In this document: piece after piece, positions 53,308 through 64,000 of the stretch | Numbering within the stretch: the stretch's first letter is position 1 | Layout: each line of letters starts with the position of its first letter | Assembly (NCBI GenBank): GCA_013350335.1 | Contig: CM023538.1 | Location: 47,858,201 to 47,922,200 of the forward strand | From: Chimonanthus salicifolius | Taxonomy: Eukaryota > Streptophyta > Magnoliopsida > Laurales > Calycanthaceae | Reading direction: 5' to 3' | Length of the DNA stretch: 64,000 nucleotides | Notes under the pieces: model-generated | Databases searched by the model: none | Seen by the model: only the letters and a program-made list of their open reading frames with translations | Told to the model about the DNA's origin: nothing | Program-made: the position numbers and the translations under genes

Positions 53308-54760
53308 CCTCATGTCATGGATGATTATCAAGATGTATTTACAACTTCGCAAGGTCTACCTCCAATCAGGTCGCACGACCATCAGATTCTATTGGTTCAA
53401 GGGGCCCAACCAGTAAATGGTCGGCCATATCAGTATCCATATTATCTGAAGACGGAGATAGAAAAACTGGTTCAAGAGCTATTACAAAGTGCGGTCATCA
53501 GACCCAGTCAGAGTCAATTCTCATCGCCAATACTTTTTGTCAGGAAGGCCGGTGGATTGCGGAGGATGTGCGTGGATTATCGTGCACTCAATCAGCAAAC
53601 GATTAAGGACAAGTTTCCAATTCCAATCATTGAAGAGCTGCTGGACGAGTTGCACGGTGCTAGGGTCTTCTCGAAATTAGATTTGCGCTCCAGGTACCAC
53701 GAAATACGGGTTTGGCCAGAGGACATGCCAAAGACGACATTCCGAACACATGACGATCATTTCGAGTTCTTAGTCATGCCATTCGGCCTGACTAACACTC
53801 CAGCTTCCTTCTAGTGTCTAATGAGTGAGATCTTCTAGCCGTTCTTACACCGGTTTGTCCTAGTCTTCTTCAAAGACATTCTAATTTACAGCGTAACAAT
53901 GGAGGAGCATCTCTCTCACTTATCTCAAGTATTGGGGTTGCTCTGTCAACATCAATTTTTTGCATAATGGAGCAAATGTCGGTTCGGATGTGCAATAGTG
54001 GAATACTTGGGACATTTGATTTCTGCTGAAGGAGGTTCTATAGATCTAGATAAAATAAGGAGCATGATGGATTGGCCTATCCCAAATACAATTCGAGGTC
54101 TGAGGGGCGTCTTTGGACTTACTGGATACTATAGGTGATTCATCTAACATTATGGGTGGTTAGCCAAGCCATTGACCGAGTTGCTGAAAAAGCACTCATT
54201 TATATGGACACCAGCGGCTAAGGAAGCTTTCATACGATTAAAGAAGGCAATGAGCACGCCACCCGTTTTTTCGCTACCAGATTTCACCCAAACCTTTTTA
54301 CGTTTGAGTGTGATGCATCCGGTACTGGTGTGGGTGCTGTATTGACTCAAGCAGGCAAACCCATAGCTTATTACAGTCATGCCCTCTAAGGAACCTCTCT
54401 GTCCCTTTCTACGTATGAAAAGGAACTCTTGGCATTGGTCATGGTGGTCAAGAAGTGGTGGCCGTATTTGTTGGGATAGCGATTTCTAATCAAGACCGAT
54501 CATCATATTTTGATGTTCCTGCTGGACCAAAAGATAGGCACTTCTATGCAGCAAAAGTGGATTTCGAAATTGTTTGGCTATGACTTCACTATTGAGTCCA
54601 GGAATGGCCATTCTAACACTGTGGCCAATGCTCTATCGCGTCAAGAAGCTGAACTCAATGCTATTACAACCTTGGTTCCATCTTGAACTGACGAGTTACG
54701 CGAAAAGCACGCCCGTGATACCCATATACAACAATTAATTGACTCACATATTTAAGAATT
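53308..54760 (+). pseudogene. Ty3/gypsy pol: reverse transcriptase and RNase H, decayed
   Basis: The plus-strand frame runs through the RT blocks (MDDYQDVFTTSQGLPPIRSH, CVDYRALNQQTIKDKFPIPI, FSKLDLRSRYHEIRV, FEFLVMPFGLTNTPASF), a TAG at 53815, then VFFKDILIYS (53863–53892), where the first Asp of the catalytic FxDD box is replaced by Lys. Next come EYLGHLISAEGG and the RNase H domain (FECDASGTGVGAVLTQAGKP, STYEKELLALVMVVKKW, HSNTVANALSRQ). At least six stops and two frameshifts occur. Sequence ends near 54755 before the integrase. Phrases such as KFPIPIIEELLDELHGA fit the Tekay/Del chromovirus group. It cannot be active. Confidence 0.9.
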
Positions 54761-55003
54761 TTAAAATTCCTCTATATTCCTATTCACCCCCTCTCTAAGA
54801 CAATTCTAGACATCGTGTTAACTTGACTAACAATATCTTATCTAATGTAATTGCACATATGTGATGATCTTTTTTCCTCTAAAACATTATCCATGAAGAA
54901 TTGAATTGGTTCGCACCGGATGCAACCTTTTTAGCTCCAGCCTAATTCAGCCCAAACTAAGCAATTATATCCAAAACTAACTATAACACATGTTTAGGAA
55001 CCT
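54761..55003. other. Junction DNA with a second LTR-end trace
   Basis: CCTATTCACCCCCTCTCTAA and GACAATTCTAGACATCGTG at 54780–54820 resemble the last bases of the SIRE-like LTR (CCTATTCACCCCCCTCTAGA), in plus orientation. It is probably the tip of another, truncated LTR beside the inverted solo LTR that follows. Confidence 0.4.
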
Positions 55004-56652
55004 TGAAAGTTTCGAGTGTGCTAGAACACTGTGCAAGATTGACCCTAGGGGGGGGGGGGGTTTGAATAAGACAATCCCCAATTTTTCGGTCCATTCTTGA
55101 TTAATAAAAATTAATAAAGCGAAATAACAATACTAATCAAGATGCAATGGTGTTGTGTCAACTAGAGATGTGCAAATTAGTTTAATACTCACACAAGCAT
55201 TTCATCAAACACATAGACACCCAATATATAGTGGTTCAGTTAAATAACGTACATCCACTATTGAGATTCACCCAACTTTGGGTTATCTCTAAATCACTAA
55301 GTGGGGAATTACACCTCACTAATAGAATATGACTTCTACGTATCCAATTGATTTAGAATTTCACCCAATCGCCAAAGATTTTGAAAGGTTCAATCAACCT
55401 CGGTCTATTTCCTTATCCCTGTATTTTTTATAGTAGTCAAGCTTCCTTGCCTTAGTCCACTTCACAAGATGATGATTTAAAAATAAAATCAATACTAAGA
55501 AGCACTTGCCTTTTGATAGCTCAAACTTTTTGATTTAATGCTTTTTTAAGATGTCCTTCACAATGTGATTTCGAAGATGTCGAAGATGTACCTTGTGTAT
55601 GCTCAATCACAAGTTTTGGGTAAGGTCTTAAGGATTTAAAATATGCAAGTTGATCCTTGATGGTTTTCACTCTCTCACTTAATCACAACCAAGAGGTTGA
55701 TTGGATTTTCTAATTGATTCACGTATGTGAGTGCACGGAGAGAAATTGAGAGAGGTTTGGGGTCACTAGAGATGCCTTAAGATATTCTAAGTTGAAGGGT
55801 CCAACCCTACTCATAAGAGTTTGAAGTATATATAGACAAAGTAGAGAATCCCGACATGCTATGGGCGATTGATCGTGGCCTCCAAAAGCCATTGTAATTT
55901 GACCGTTGCGCATTAAATGTTTTTCCTACGGATGGAAAACAATCACTCACGATTGATCATTAACCACGATTAGTTGTCATTTGTACCGGATGATCGATCA
56001 CCTTCACGATTGGATCGTCCTGAGAGCATTCCAAAAAGACAGTGTTTTTCCAGTCAGAACATGTCTTTTTCTAGACGATTGATTGTCTTGGGGATCAATT
56101 GCCGGCGATGGGTCGTTGTTTCACAATTGGTCGTGCTGACATTTTCAACAAAATTGCTCTCTATTAAATGGCCATGTCTTGGGTTCTTGAACTCCGATTT
56201 GAGTGTTATTGGGCCCTATAAAAAGCTCTTTCAATGCTCTATCTAACCATGTTGGTTTTAACAGTTTATTACATCATTTGATAGAGTGGAAGACTCTCAC
56301 AAGTCATGACATTTTTACTCTCAATATTTTTCTCCAGAAAAGCTCAAGGTTCTCCAAGGCTTTGGTCCATTTTCTCTAGGCTTACTTATGTTTTACTAAT
56401 GTGAGTTCTAAGCCTAGGAAGGTCTTCTTAAGGTGTTGGGTTCCAACTAAAGTATCTATGGTCAATTACCTTTGTGTGATTGCCATACACTTTAGTGATG
56501 ATGAATCTCCATTTGATCTTTCAATCTTCAATGCTTTATTCAATCCTCATCAGTCCTTGAGTATTGTATTCTTGCTTCATTCTTCCGAGGCAATGCTTGA
56601 CCTAAGTCATGTAATTGACAAAAAGGTTACTCGGCAATTCGGAGCACTAACA
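55004..56652 (-). mobile_element. Solo LTR of a SIRE-like element, inverted
   Basis: 1649 bp. On the minus strand it starts TGTTAGTGCTCCGAATTGCC and ends with GTGCTAGAACAC..CGAAACTTTCA, matching both ends of the LTRs at 20.6 and 27.3 kb. Flanks AACCT (54999–55003) and AACCA (56653–56657) give a near-perfect 5-bp target duplication. There is no interior. It has its own G-run at 55047–55060 where the 3' LTR has a C-run, a TATA-like TCTATATATACTTC on the minus strand, and an array of CGATCAATCGT-type motifs. It likely arose by recombination between the two LTRs of a full element. Confidence 0.85.
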
Positions 56653-56657
56653 AACCA

Positions 56658-59526
56658 AATTCAACCCAACTGACTTAGTTTCAAGTTGAGTTCAGTGGAT
56701 TGGATCAATTTCAAAAGAATTGACATTTTTTGTTACATTGTAAATATATTTATTTTAAATATTATCTTATCACCTTTTACCTATTGTCTGAAAAGAAATA
56801 AAGAGATAAAATATACAAATAAAATATAAATTAACTCTTTATAACTTATTTTTTAAGAGACCATATTGCTATGGTTATAGAATTCATGTTAAGTTGAGTT
56901 GTATTAGTATCAATCCAAACTATTAACTCTAATCCAACTAAATTTTCAATTCATGTTGAAAAATTCTACACTCATGGAACCCAAACCCAAAATACCCAAC
57001 TAGCTAACCTAAACCCAAATTCAAATTGAGTAATATGCACTTGGTTGAACCCAATGGAAATTGCATAACAATTAAATATTTTCATATACTTCCATTTATA
57101 TGTATCTTTTTATACTTCCATTTATATCTATCACCTAGTATCCATTATATTCATCTAAATTGAATTCTTGCCCAATTTAAACGTATTAAAAAATATACTT
57201 AAAATTGAATCTAAGTGCAAGTCCTATAGATTGTTAAATTTTTATGCTTTCTATCAAATATAAATTTTCCAACAAACTCGATTAAAATATACTAAAAATA
57301 GCACAATCAATCAACAATGAATCAATTATCAATAGGTATTTTAACTCTTCTTCCTCTCTCTTCCTTATTTTGAGATTCTAAACTTGTTGAGCTTTTCAAA
57401 AAGTAAAAAATATTTTAAATATAATATTATGAGACAATGAAAATAATACTCTGAAATATAGATGCATGGCTGATCAAGATAATACTCCACTCTCTTACTT
57501 CCGCTGCGGAACTGAAATTCAAAATTTTCTACATCTATTTTTATCGTTACCCTTTATGTATTAAAATAAGATAAATAACAGAAGCGGTCTACTTTTTTTA
57601 AACCTTCTGTCAATGAAACTAAACAGTCTGTTATGACTTTTCCTAGCAAAATATCAATTGATGATGGGAAGAGATGCTTCTTCAATTGATAATTTGAGCT
57701 TCCATGATCTAATTTTAGTGTCTTAAGAATAGTTGATTCATTTGTGGAGATTTTACATTAGGTATTATGTGATTTTCAACACATAAATTGAAAATAAAAA
57801 ACTCTTCTATTACAAATAAAATCTATAAAATTTAATTAAATCAGAATTTATTGGTTTTTTTTGAAGCAACCTTTCTTAAATTTGAACGAGTCTGACGTGA
57901 AAAAACTCACAAGTCACGTGTCAATTTTCAACTCCTAATTGGAAAAAAAAAACTAGGTGTAGAGAATGAAAGGAAGAGTGGAATATGGAGGGCAGGTGTG
58001 ATTGAACTTGTCTTATTGCTTTTGTTTGTTGTTAATGAATACATAAGCAAGCATTAATGAGGGTATCACTCGTACGAAAGGAATGCTCCATTGCTCCCAA
58101 CTCATGAAGGCGTGACACGGTATTCTTTTGACATATTAGTTATTTATTAGGCACATTTTGTGGTGACAGAGCTTATGACAAACGAATGGGACATTGAGAT
58201 ATTTTCAAATTCTTAAATTTTTACATAAGTATTTATTATAAAAAAAAATATAATTAATGAAAAAAAAATAAGAATCTTAGTATCAGTCATAAACCGTGAA
58301 CAATCAATTCAGAATAAATAATCTATTAGAATACAGTTCAATAAATATCCTACAATCGTTAAAATATAACAAGTATTTTAAATCATTACAGAAATCTCAT
58401 TAAGGTCATAACAAATATTTCTTAATAGAGAATTTATCACGAAGTTATCGAGATTTACTAGGATATTATCACGATATTATCATTTATTACGTTTTTAACA
58501 CCATTTTATTGAGAATTTACCTTAGTGCCGATAAATGCACATTATTAATGTGGTAATGGTATTTTGATGATAAAAACATAGTAAAATTTAAATTATTGCC
58601 GATATTTGTGACATTGTTTAACAAATGCGACAACTGATTGTGCTGAGTTTGAACTAATTTTTTTGAGTCCTATGTTTTAGTTAGACTGCCGAAGTTGGAC
58701 TATTACAAGAAAATTTTGAAACCTTTGTCTGATTTTTTGGCATATTTAGTTTAGTTTTATCTCTTAATTTATTAAAATGCAATTATTTAAATTGAAATTA
58801 GACTTATGAACTATAAGTATATCAAATTTCAATACAAAACTTAATTTCTAACCACTCAATATTAGTAATTAAAGTCACCAAATATTTTTATTTTAGTAAT
58901 TTTAAGAATATTTAATGATTTTGACTACTAAAATTAAATTTTTAATTGAAATTTAATTCAATTGCAGATATCATTTTTCTTTCAATCCAACAGTTGAATT
59001 TTAACAGTATCAAACTCAAGTTTTATTGTCCCCAGCAAAACCCTTAAGGCAGCTGTCAATTCTCCAAAAGGAAAATGGTGAAAGAGGGTTAAAGAGCTCA
59101 AAGGAGAAAAAGATAGGGTATGGGAGAAATAGGTAGGGTTGGGCATGCTGGGTAAAGGTTTTTGGGTGTTTTTCTGGGGAAATTATGTAGAGGATATGGG
59201 GGTCTCCTAATTACATGGTGTTTTTTAATGGTTTTTTCTTTTCTTTTGTACTGTATATGAATTCTTTTATTTATTAATAAAATCGTTACCCCACAACCCC
59301 CACCACTTAAAAAAAAAAAAAGAAAAAAAACCCCAGACCAGAAGCAATGTACATATAGTTTGTTAATTGGGAAGCATTTTTTTTTTATCTTATATATTAT
59401 TTTTTGAAAATACATATAGGATGTTACGTGGGAGCATTTGTTGGATCCCAGATCAATCAAACCTAAAATCCATACATTTTCCTTATAAATTTTGAATCTA
59501 ACTTGAAAATTATTCCTTTTTGTCAG
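56658..59526. other. AT-rich DNA upstream of the first visible SRPRB exon
   Basis: I searched this stretch for the missing first exon (membrane anchor and GxxGxGKT loop) and did not see it. No other gene or bounded repeat is recognised. Confidence 0.5.
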
Positions 59527-59613
59527 CTTCGAAATGGCTCCACACATCAGGGTACAGTTACATCAATGGAACCAAATGAGGGCATTTTTGTACTGTATTC
59601 TGAATCTGAAAAG
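59527..59613 (+). CDS. SRPRB: SRPRB exon with switch I region
   Basis: After the acceptor TTTTTGTCAG it encodes LRNGSTHQGTVTSMEPNEGI and FVLYSESEK, then the donor GTAAAATG. It starts exactly where the P-loop exon of plant SRPRB would end, so an upstream exon is expected. Confidence 0.88.
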
Positions 59614-61877
59614 GTAAAATGAGGTTCTAGGTCTCACACGCTTCTTATTTTATTTTATTTTTTAAAGTTCCCAGTATGAGGAATTTCTGCATTTCCAAAC
59701 CTCTCCCATATTGGAAAGAAAGAAAACTCACAAAGGGCTGACTGGGGAAAATTCCAACCCTCACAAAATGTGGCTCCTGGCCAAGTGTTTAGGTGGCATG
59801 TTGCAAGGCACATGGTAGGGAGTTGTTGAAGTTTTAATTTTCAGGAGTAGGTAAAGTTTTCACTCCCCATCCAATCATCTTAGTCTTTTTGAGGTAAGCC
59901 AAGAAAATAGTCAATGTTCAACATTTCAAAAACCAGAATGATGGATGGGGTTGAAAGGTCATTTTCCTTTTATCCATGTGCTCCTCTGCATATCCCTTCT
60001 AAGTCCTAACTATGTGGGATCGGCATTCTCCCTAAGAAAGCTCATGAGAGCCTTTTCCCTAGAGTTTTTCATTCACAAAGGAGTTTGTGGGCTACACATG
60101 AATAGTCGTGCCACTCTCTCATCGATGAATGGGTTAGACTTCTGAGGACCATATAATCATGAAATCATGTTAACCACACATCTGTAAGTTCAATGCTGAA
60201 CTTGGTCTTCATTTCTTTGATGCAGAAGGGCAAAATAAAGCCTGTCCACGTTATTGATGTTCCTGGCCATGCCCGCCTTCGACCAAAGCTTGATGAGTTC
60301 TTGCCTCGAGCATGTGGCCTCATTTTTGTTGTGGATGCTTTAGACTTCTTACGGAACTGCGGAGCAGCTGCCGAGTAACTACTACATGTCCCTTTTTTTT
60401 TAATTTATATTTAACGAGTAAAATTGATTGATGGTCTTTTCTGGATTTTGATGTGGAAGGTATCTCTATGATATTCTGACAAAGGCAAGTGTTGTAAAAA
60501 AGAAGATTCCAGTACTCATATTATGCAACAAAACTGATAAAGTGTCTGCTCATTCCAAGGATTTCATTAGGAAGCAACTTGAAAAGGAAATGTAAGGCCT
60601 AAATTCCGTCTTTTATTTATTTTTTTGCAATCACCAAGTTTAGATCATCCCTGTAATCACTTTGTTTCTGACCCTTCACCATATCCTTACGGATAGCATG
60701 TTTTAAACTTTTGTCGAACTACACGGCAAGGCTGATGCATCGATGACTGATGCATTTTACTTGATAACGAAGAAGTTTTTAATCCCAAAGGGACCTTTTT
60801 TGTCTCGTGTGAAAAATACTTGCATCATGGGAGAAAGATGGTGTAATGTTATGATGAACTCATTCTCTCGTGGAGTGGGCTTTTGGTTTGATGAGCTAAA
60901 CAATTGATCAGGCCTGTGGATGTTTCCATGTTGGAAATAGCCAAGCCTTGCAAAATTTTGTTGGTAAATAGAAAAGGAAAAGAATGCAGCAACATTATGC
61001 TGCATGATTTTGGCCTTTGGTTAGGCATGGTAATGGGGAGTTGGTGATTGAGGGAGACTCGGTAAATGCAATTAAATGGTCCTATGGTGATAAAAACCTC
61101 CTTGGGAATTGATTCCGGTGGCAAGAGAAATTAGGGAACTGAGTGGTCGCTACTTGGTGATCTATAGACATGTGAGGAGGATGGCTAAAATTGGGAGTCG
61201 ATAGGGTGGAAGGAATCTTGGTGACTTCATTTCTTTTTCGGGTTTGGGCTCCTTTGTATTCTTTGTTGAAGGGTGGTGTGGCACGGTTTGTTAATTCCAT
61301 GTACTTATTCCTTCTTTATTAATGAATTCCTTGCTTTTTTATCGTCTGAAAAAAGAATTGAAAGCTTTTTGTTCCATGTTTGTGTACTTCTTGTGGCCCA
61401 TCAATAAATTTTATTACCACTTAAAATAAAAAATCACAACCTTCATAAAGAGACAAGAATGGGTCCATTGGTATGGATATGGTTGAAATTTACCTCTGTA
61501 TAGAATCCATCTAAAATCCAATATCACATTTTTCTTATTTATTATCTTACAGTGACAAGCTGCGGGCATCAAGGACTGGTGTTTCTGCTGCTGATATTGC
61601 TGATGAATTTACACTTGGTGTTGCTGGAGAGCCCTTTGCTTTCTCACAGTATTATAACAAGGTTACGATAGCAGAAGCTTCTGGCTTGACAGGTGAGACA
61701 GCTCAGGTGGAGCAGTTCATTAGGGAACATGTAAAGCCATATGAGAGACCTGATTTTGGGAGTCTATTCTTCTGTTGGGAGTTGCTGGAGTTTTTCTTGA
61801 CTTGCGAAAGAATGGTTTTTGTGGTGATGCTGTGTTTCTGCAGCATCTACATCCATTCACATGACAAAATCTTTTGA
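59527..61877 (+). CDS. SRPRB: Signal recognition particle receptor subunit beta (last four exons)
   Basis: Exons 59527–59613, 60226–60374, 60460–60591 and 61553–61877 join in frame (693 bp, 230 aa and a stop) with GT–AG introns of 612, 85 and 961 bp. The product is the ER-membrane GTPase that anchors the SRP receptor alpha subunit for co-translational protein targeting. Visible motifs: LRNGSTHQGTVTSMEPNEG (switch I region), DVPGH (G3, 60256–60270), NKTD (G4, 60527–60538) and EASGLTGE (G5). The N-terminal membrane anchor and GxxGxGKT P-loop (G1), normally encoded upstream, are not found, so the gene is 5'-incomplete here or its first exon lies beyond a long intron. The usual C-terminus REHVKP is followed by 45 extra residues before TGA. 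Confidence 0.9.
60226..60374 (+). CDS. SRPRB: SRPRB exon with G3 motif
   Basis: From TGATGCAG | AAGGGC to GCCGA | GTAACT. It encodes KGKIKPVHVIDVPGHARLRP and VVDALDFLRNCGAAAE; the last Glu codon is split across the intron. Confidence 0.9.
60460..60591 (+). CDS. SRPRB: SRPRB exon with G4 motif
   Basis: From GTGGAAG | GTATCTC to GAAAT | GTAAGG. It encodes YLYDILTKASVVKKKIPVLI, LCNKTDKVSAHSKDF and RKQLEKE. Confidence 0.9.
60760..61360 (+). mobile_element. LINE 3' tail (RNase H-like) in an SRPRB intron
   Basis: Plus-strand frames encode GNGELVIEGDSVNAIKWSYG (RNase H-like), then a broken HVRRMA..GVDRV block, followed by the tail TCGTCTGAAAAAAG. This is the 3' end of a plant L1 element in the gene's own orientation, with several stops. 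It explains most of the 961-bp intron. Confidence 0.7.
61553..61877 (+). CDS. SRPRB: SRPRB terminal exon with 45-residue extension
   Basis: From TCTTACAG | TGACAAG. It encodes DKLRASRTGVSAADIADEFT, KVTIAEASGLTGE and FIREHVKP (ending at 61739). The frame then stays open through YERPDFGSLFFCWELLEFFL and further hydrophobic, Cys-rich residues to TGA at 61875–61877. The extension has the composition of translated 3' UTR. Confidence 0.85.
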
Positions 61878-63077
61878 ATTTGGTCTGTATCAATTAGTTA
61901 GATTTGGCAGAGACTGTAATTTTTTTATTTTTAAATCGACATTGGATAATGTCATCAGCGAGAACTGAATCTTGAATCACGGAATGATAGTAGGGTCTGA
62001 TGAGATATCAGTTTGGTGGGTTTTCTCATTGGAGATGGAAAACATGCCCACAAGTTTTCCAAGTTGGACCTAGCACTATAATCATGAAAAGTACCTGTTA
62101 AACTGGTTCACAACAAGTAATTGTAAGCTTTTAATTTTGGCCATCGGATTCAAACAAGGGTTAGATTGAAAGCTTGACATTTTTACAGGAGAGCAAACAC
62201 CTTTTCTTTTGTTCATACACTGAAAAGAAACGAAACTCCCTCTTTTCCACTTCCCGCTGTTCTGTTCTTCCCCATATGTTCTCACTTTCCTGGTTGCGTT
62301 TTTTGGTTGAATCCATGTCTGATGCAGCTGGATGGTGGCAAGTAGCAACCCCTCTTTAAATTGCTTCACAGTCAACAGAAACAAAAATTTCCTCACATGA
62401 TATTTCTCTAAAAAAGGATGATAAGATGCATGTGTGCACAGTTCATCAAATTAAGTGGTGATGAGTCTTTTGGAATGGTCTCTATTTGAGCAGGAGGCTC
62501 ATAAAAATTCACCTCCATCCATCAAGACGTCATGTTCTTGAAGACTATAAAGTTTAAAAAGAAAAAATAATTAAAATTCATTAAAATTTAAAGAACTTAA
62601 AAATATGCCTTGATTAGTTCGATCAAAATGAATTTTGTTGGATTATATATTAAAAAAGGTTTTTTTTTAATGGGTCCATCACTACTCCATTTGGTAGGCC
62701 TCTATGGAGCAATCTTGAACACAGTAATGTGTAGGTGATCATTTCATTCTCTAAATGGGTTTTTTTCCGGTTCAAATTTTCAACTTTCATTTTTTTTTTT
62801 TCAAGGAGATGAGAGAGATTTGCATTTGGAGAAATAGAGAGAACATCCATTGATTTTATTCCATCTCGGATTTCCTTCAACAGATTTTCTTGCATCTCAA
62901 ATATCTTATTGAATTAATAGAAACAGATAAAAATCAAATATCTTACTGAATTAATAGATACAGATAAAAAAAGCAGCAGATAAAAGAGGAAGTGACAGAG
63001 ATGGAAATAGAAAAGGGCAACTTGAGGGAGACTTGCACATTTATCATGGTTAAAACTGAGTAAAGTAATTAGAGATA
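61878..63077. other. SRPRB 3' flank, no further feature
   Basis: The 3' UTR and polyadenylation site should lie in the first few hundred bases. I see no gene or bounded repeat up to the MITE. Confidence 0.45.
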
Positions 63078-63079
63078 TA

Positions 63080-63270
63080 CTCTTTCTATCCCAAATTAGT
63101 TGTCTTATATAAATTTTGGAATTGTTCCAAATTAGTTGTCTCATTTAAATTGGAATAGCATAAAGTGTGTTGAAAATAGATGAGATCACAGGAAATTCTA
63201 GTTTTATATAGAGAGTTCCTTAAAAAATAGAAATATTTCAAATGATACAACTAAAATGAGATAGAGGGAG
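63080..63270. mobile_element. Stowaway-like MITE, 191 bp
   Basis: Terminal inverted repeats CTCTTTCTATCCCAAATTAG and the complement of AACTAAAATGAGATAGAGGG are flanked by TA at 63078–63079 and 63271–63272, the target of Tc1/mariner-type Stowaway elements. It has no coding capacity. It is less decayed than its relative at 37253–37450. Confidence 0.8.
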
Positions 63271-63272
63271 TA

Positions 63273-64000
63273 TAATTTAAAGGAAATTCCTCAATTTGAT
63301 CACTATACCTTTGTACAATGGATCATGCAAAATCATTACATATAATAATTAAAATTTTAAAGTCTAAAATTAGAAGGCTGATATGATGAGATGAGTTTCA
63401 AATTTTACATAATTAATGTCTTTGTCATTTTCTATATTTTTCATTAGAAAACATGTGACTTTAATATTTAAAGAGCACCCTTCCTAGATATGAAAATTTA
63501 AGAAGTTTCCCTAGTGTTTCTGAATAGAAAAGAGAGGGAGATGCTTGGTAGCGTGTACTATTTGGGGGAACTGCTGGGAAGAGCGTGTTTTCTTAAGGCT
63601 GTGTTGGGCTTTCTTCAGGGTTAGGAGATTGCCATCTTCTCTTTAATGGAAGGAGGAGGAGAAATTTATTTTTCCTGAGTCTCACTTTCTCTTGAAGTGA
63701 ATCCAAACAGAAGTTTATACCCTTTTCTCTATTCAAATACTGCATGAGCCTGTCCATATGCATAAAGGAATTCAGAGTTTGTTCTGTTCCAAAATATTTA
63801 GTCTAACAGGCATTTCAAAATTGTCCTAAATTATTTGTCCTATTCTTTTATTTTCACATTAAATCAAAGTTTTAACTTTTTCGATGAGCTCCAAATCACC
63901 TTCTAATATGATGGGAAGATGACATTCTTTTATAAATTTTGACTTGTCTACATGCGGTATTATATAATTATTTCCACTTCTGACTTTCATTGTCTCAATC
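63273..64000. other. Non-coding end of the window
   Basis: AT-rich. Around 63790–63850, TTCCAAAATATTTAGTC and CTAAATTATTTGTCCTATTC resemble the Stowaway-like ends, so a further, incomplete MITE may begin here. No gene seen. Confidence 0.35.

Noticed and set aside
62082..62396. Minus-strand gene downstream of SRPRB
   Set aside because: 104-residue frame without domain, signal or splice context; probably 3'-flank chance frame.

Overview
This is nuclear DNA from a flowering plant. It is AT-rich, with small GT–AG exons, plant-type genes (an LRR receptor-like protein, a thioredoxin-like [2Fe-2S]/TPR protein, an SRP receptor beta subunit) and many plant transposable elements (Ty1/copia and Ty3/gypsy LTR elements, LINEs, SINEs, Stowaway-like MITEs, Mutator- and hAT-like DNA elements). 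The very long, transposon-filled intron and the element mix suit a woody dicot or an early-diverging lineage with large introns. The species cannot be fixed from the sequence.

Layout. 1–11.2 kb: mostly non-coding. It holds a small membrane-protein gene or pseudogene on the minus strand (662–1279), a hAT transposase remnant, copies of a dispersed repeat, and a MITE with a 9-bp target duplication. 11.27–36.38 kb: one minus-strand gene, rebuilt here from five exons (261 aa), for a probably plastid-targeted protein with an N-terminal [2Fe-2S] thioredoxin-like domain and C-terminal TPRs. Its third intron is about 17.6 kb long. It contains LINE ORF1-like DNA, a truncated copia pol, an 8.3-kb SIRE-like LTR retrotransposon (gag remnant only, GATAC target duplication) with a Mutator-like element nested inside it, a 432-bp tandem duplication and a LINE 3' end. 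36.4–43 kb: intergenic, with MITEs, LTR debris and a gypsy gag pseudogene. 43–50.2 kb: a minus-strand receptor-like-protein (LRR) pseudogene split by two LTR-type insertions, each with a visible 5-bp target duplication. One of these carries a fragment of an aminopeptidase M1-like gene. 51.6–56.7 kb: two tRNA-related SINEs, a decayed gypsy reverse transcriptase–RNase H, and an inverted solo LTR related to the element in the big intron. 59.5–61.9 kb: the last four exons of the SRP receptor beta-subunit gene on the plus strand, with a LINE tail in one intron. 61.9–64 kb: non-coding with a Stowaway-like MITE.

The host genes are independent of each other (organelle Fe-S/TPR protein, ER protein targeting, cell-surface receptor); no operon-like or clustered pathway is visible. 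The main story is transposon nesting: a gene that keeps an intact reading frame around a giant, multiply nested intron, beside a receptor gene that insertions destroyed. I found no convincing new multi-gene system. The least expected items are the gene-fragment-bearing LTR-type insertion, the short-motif arrays shared by diverged LTRs, and the C-terminally extended SRPRB frame. Exons were joined by eye from splice signals and frame continuity. Protein family names come from recognised motifs, not from a search.
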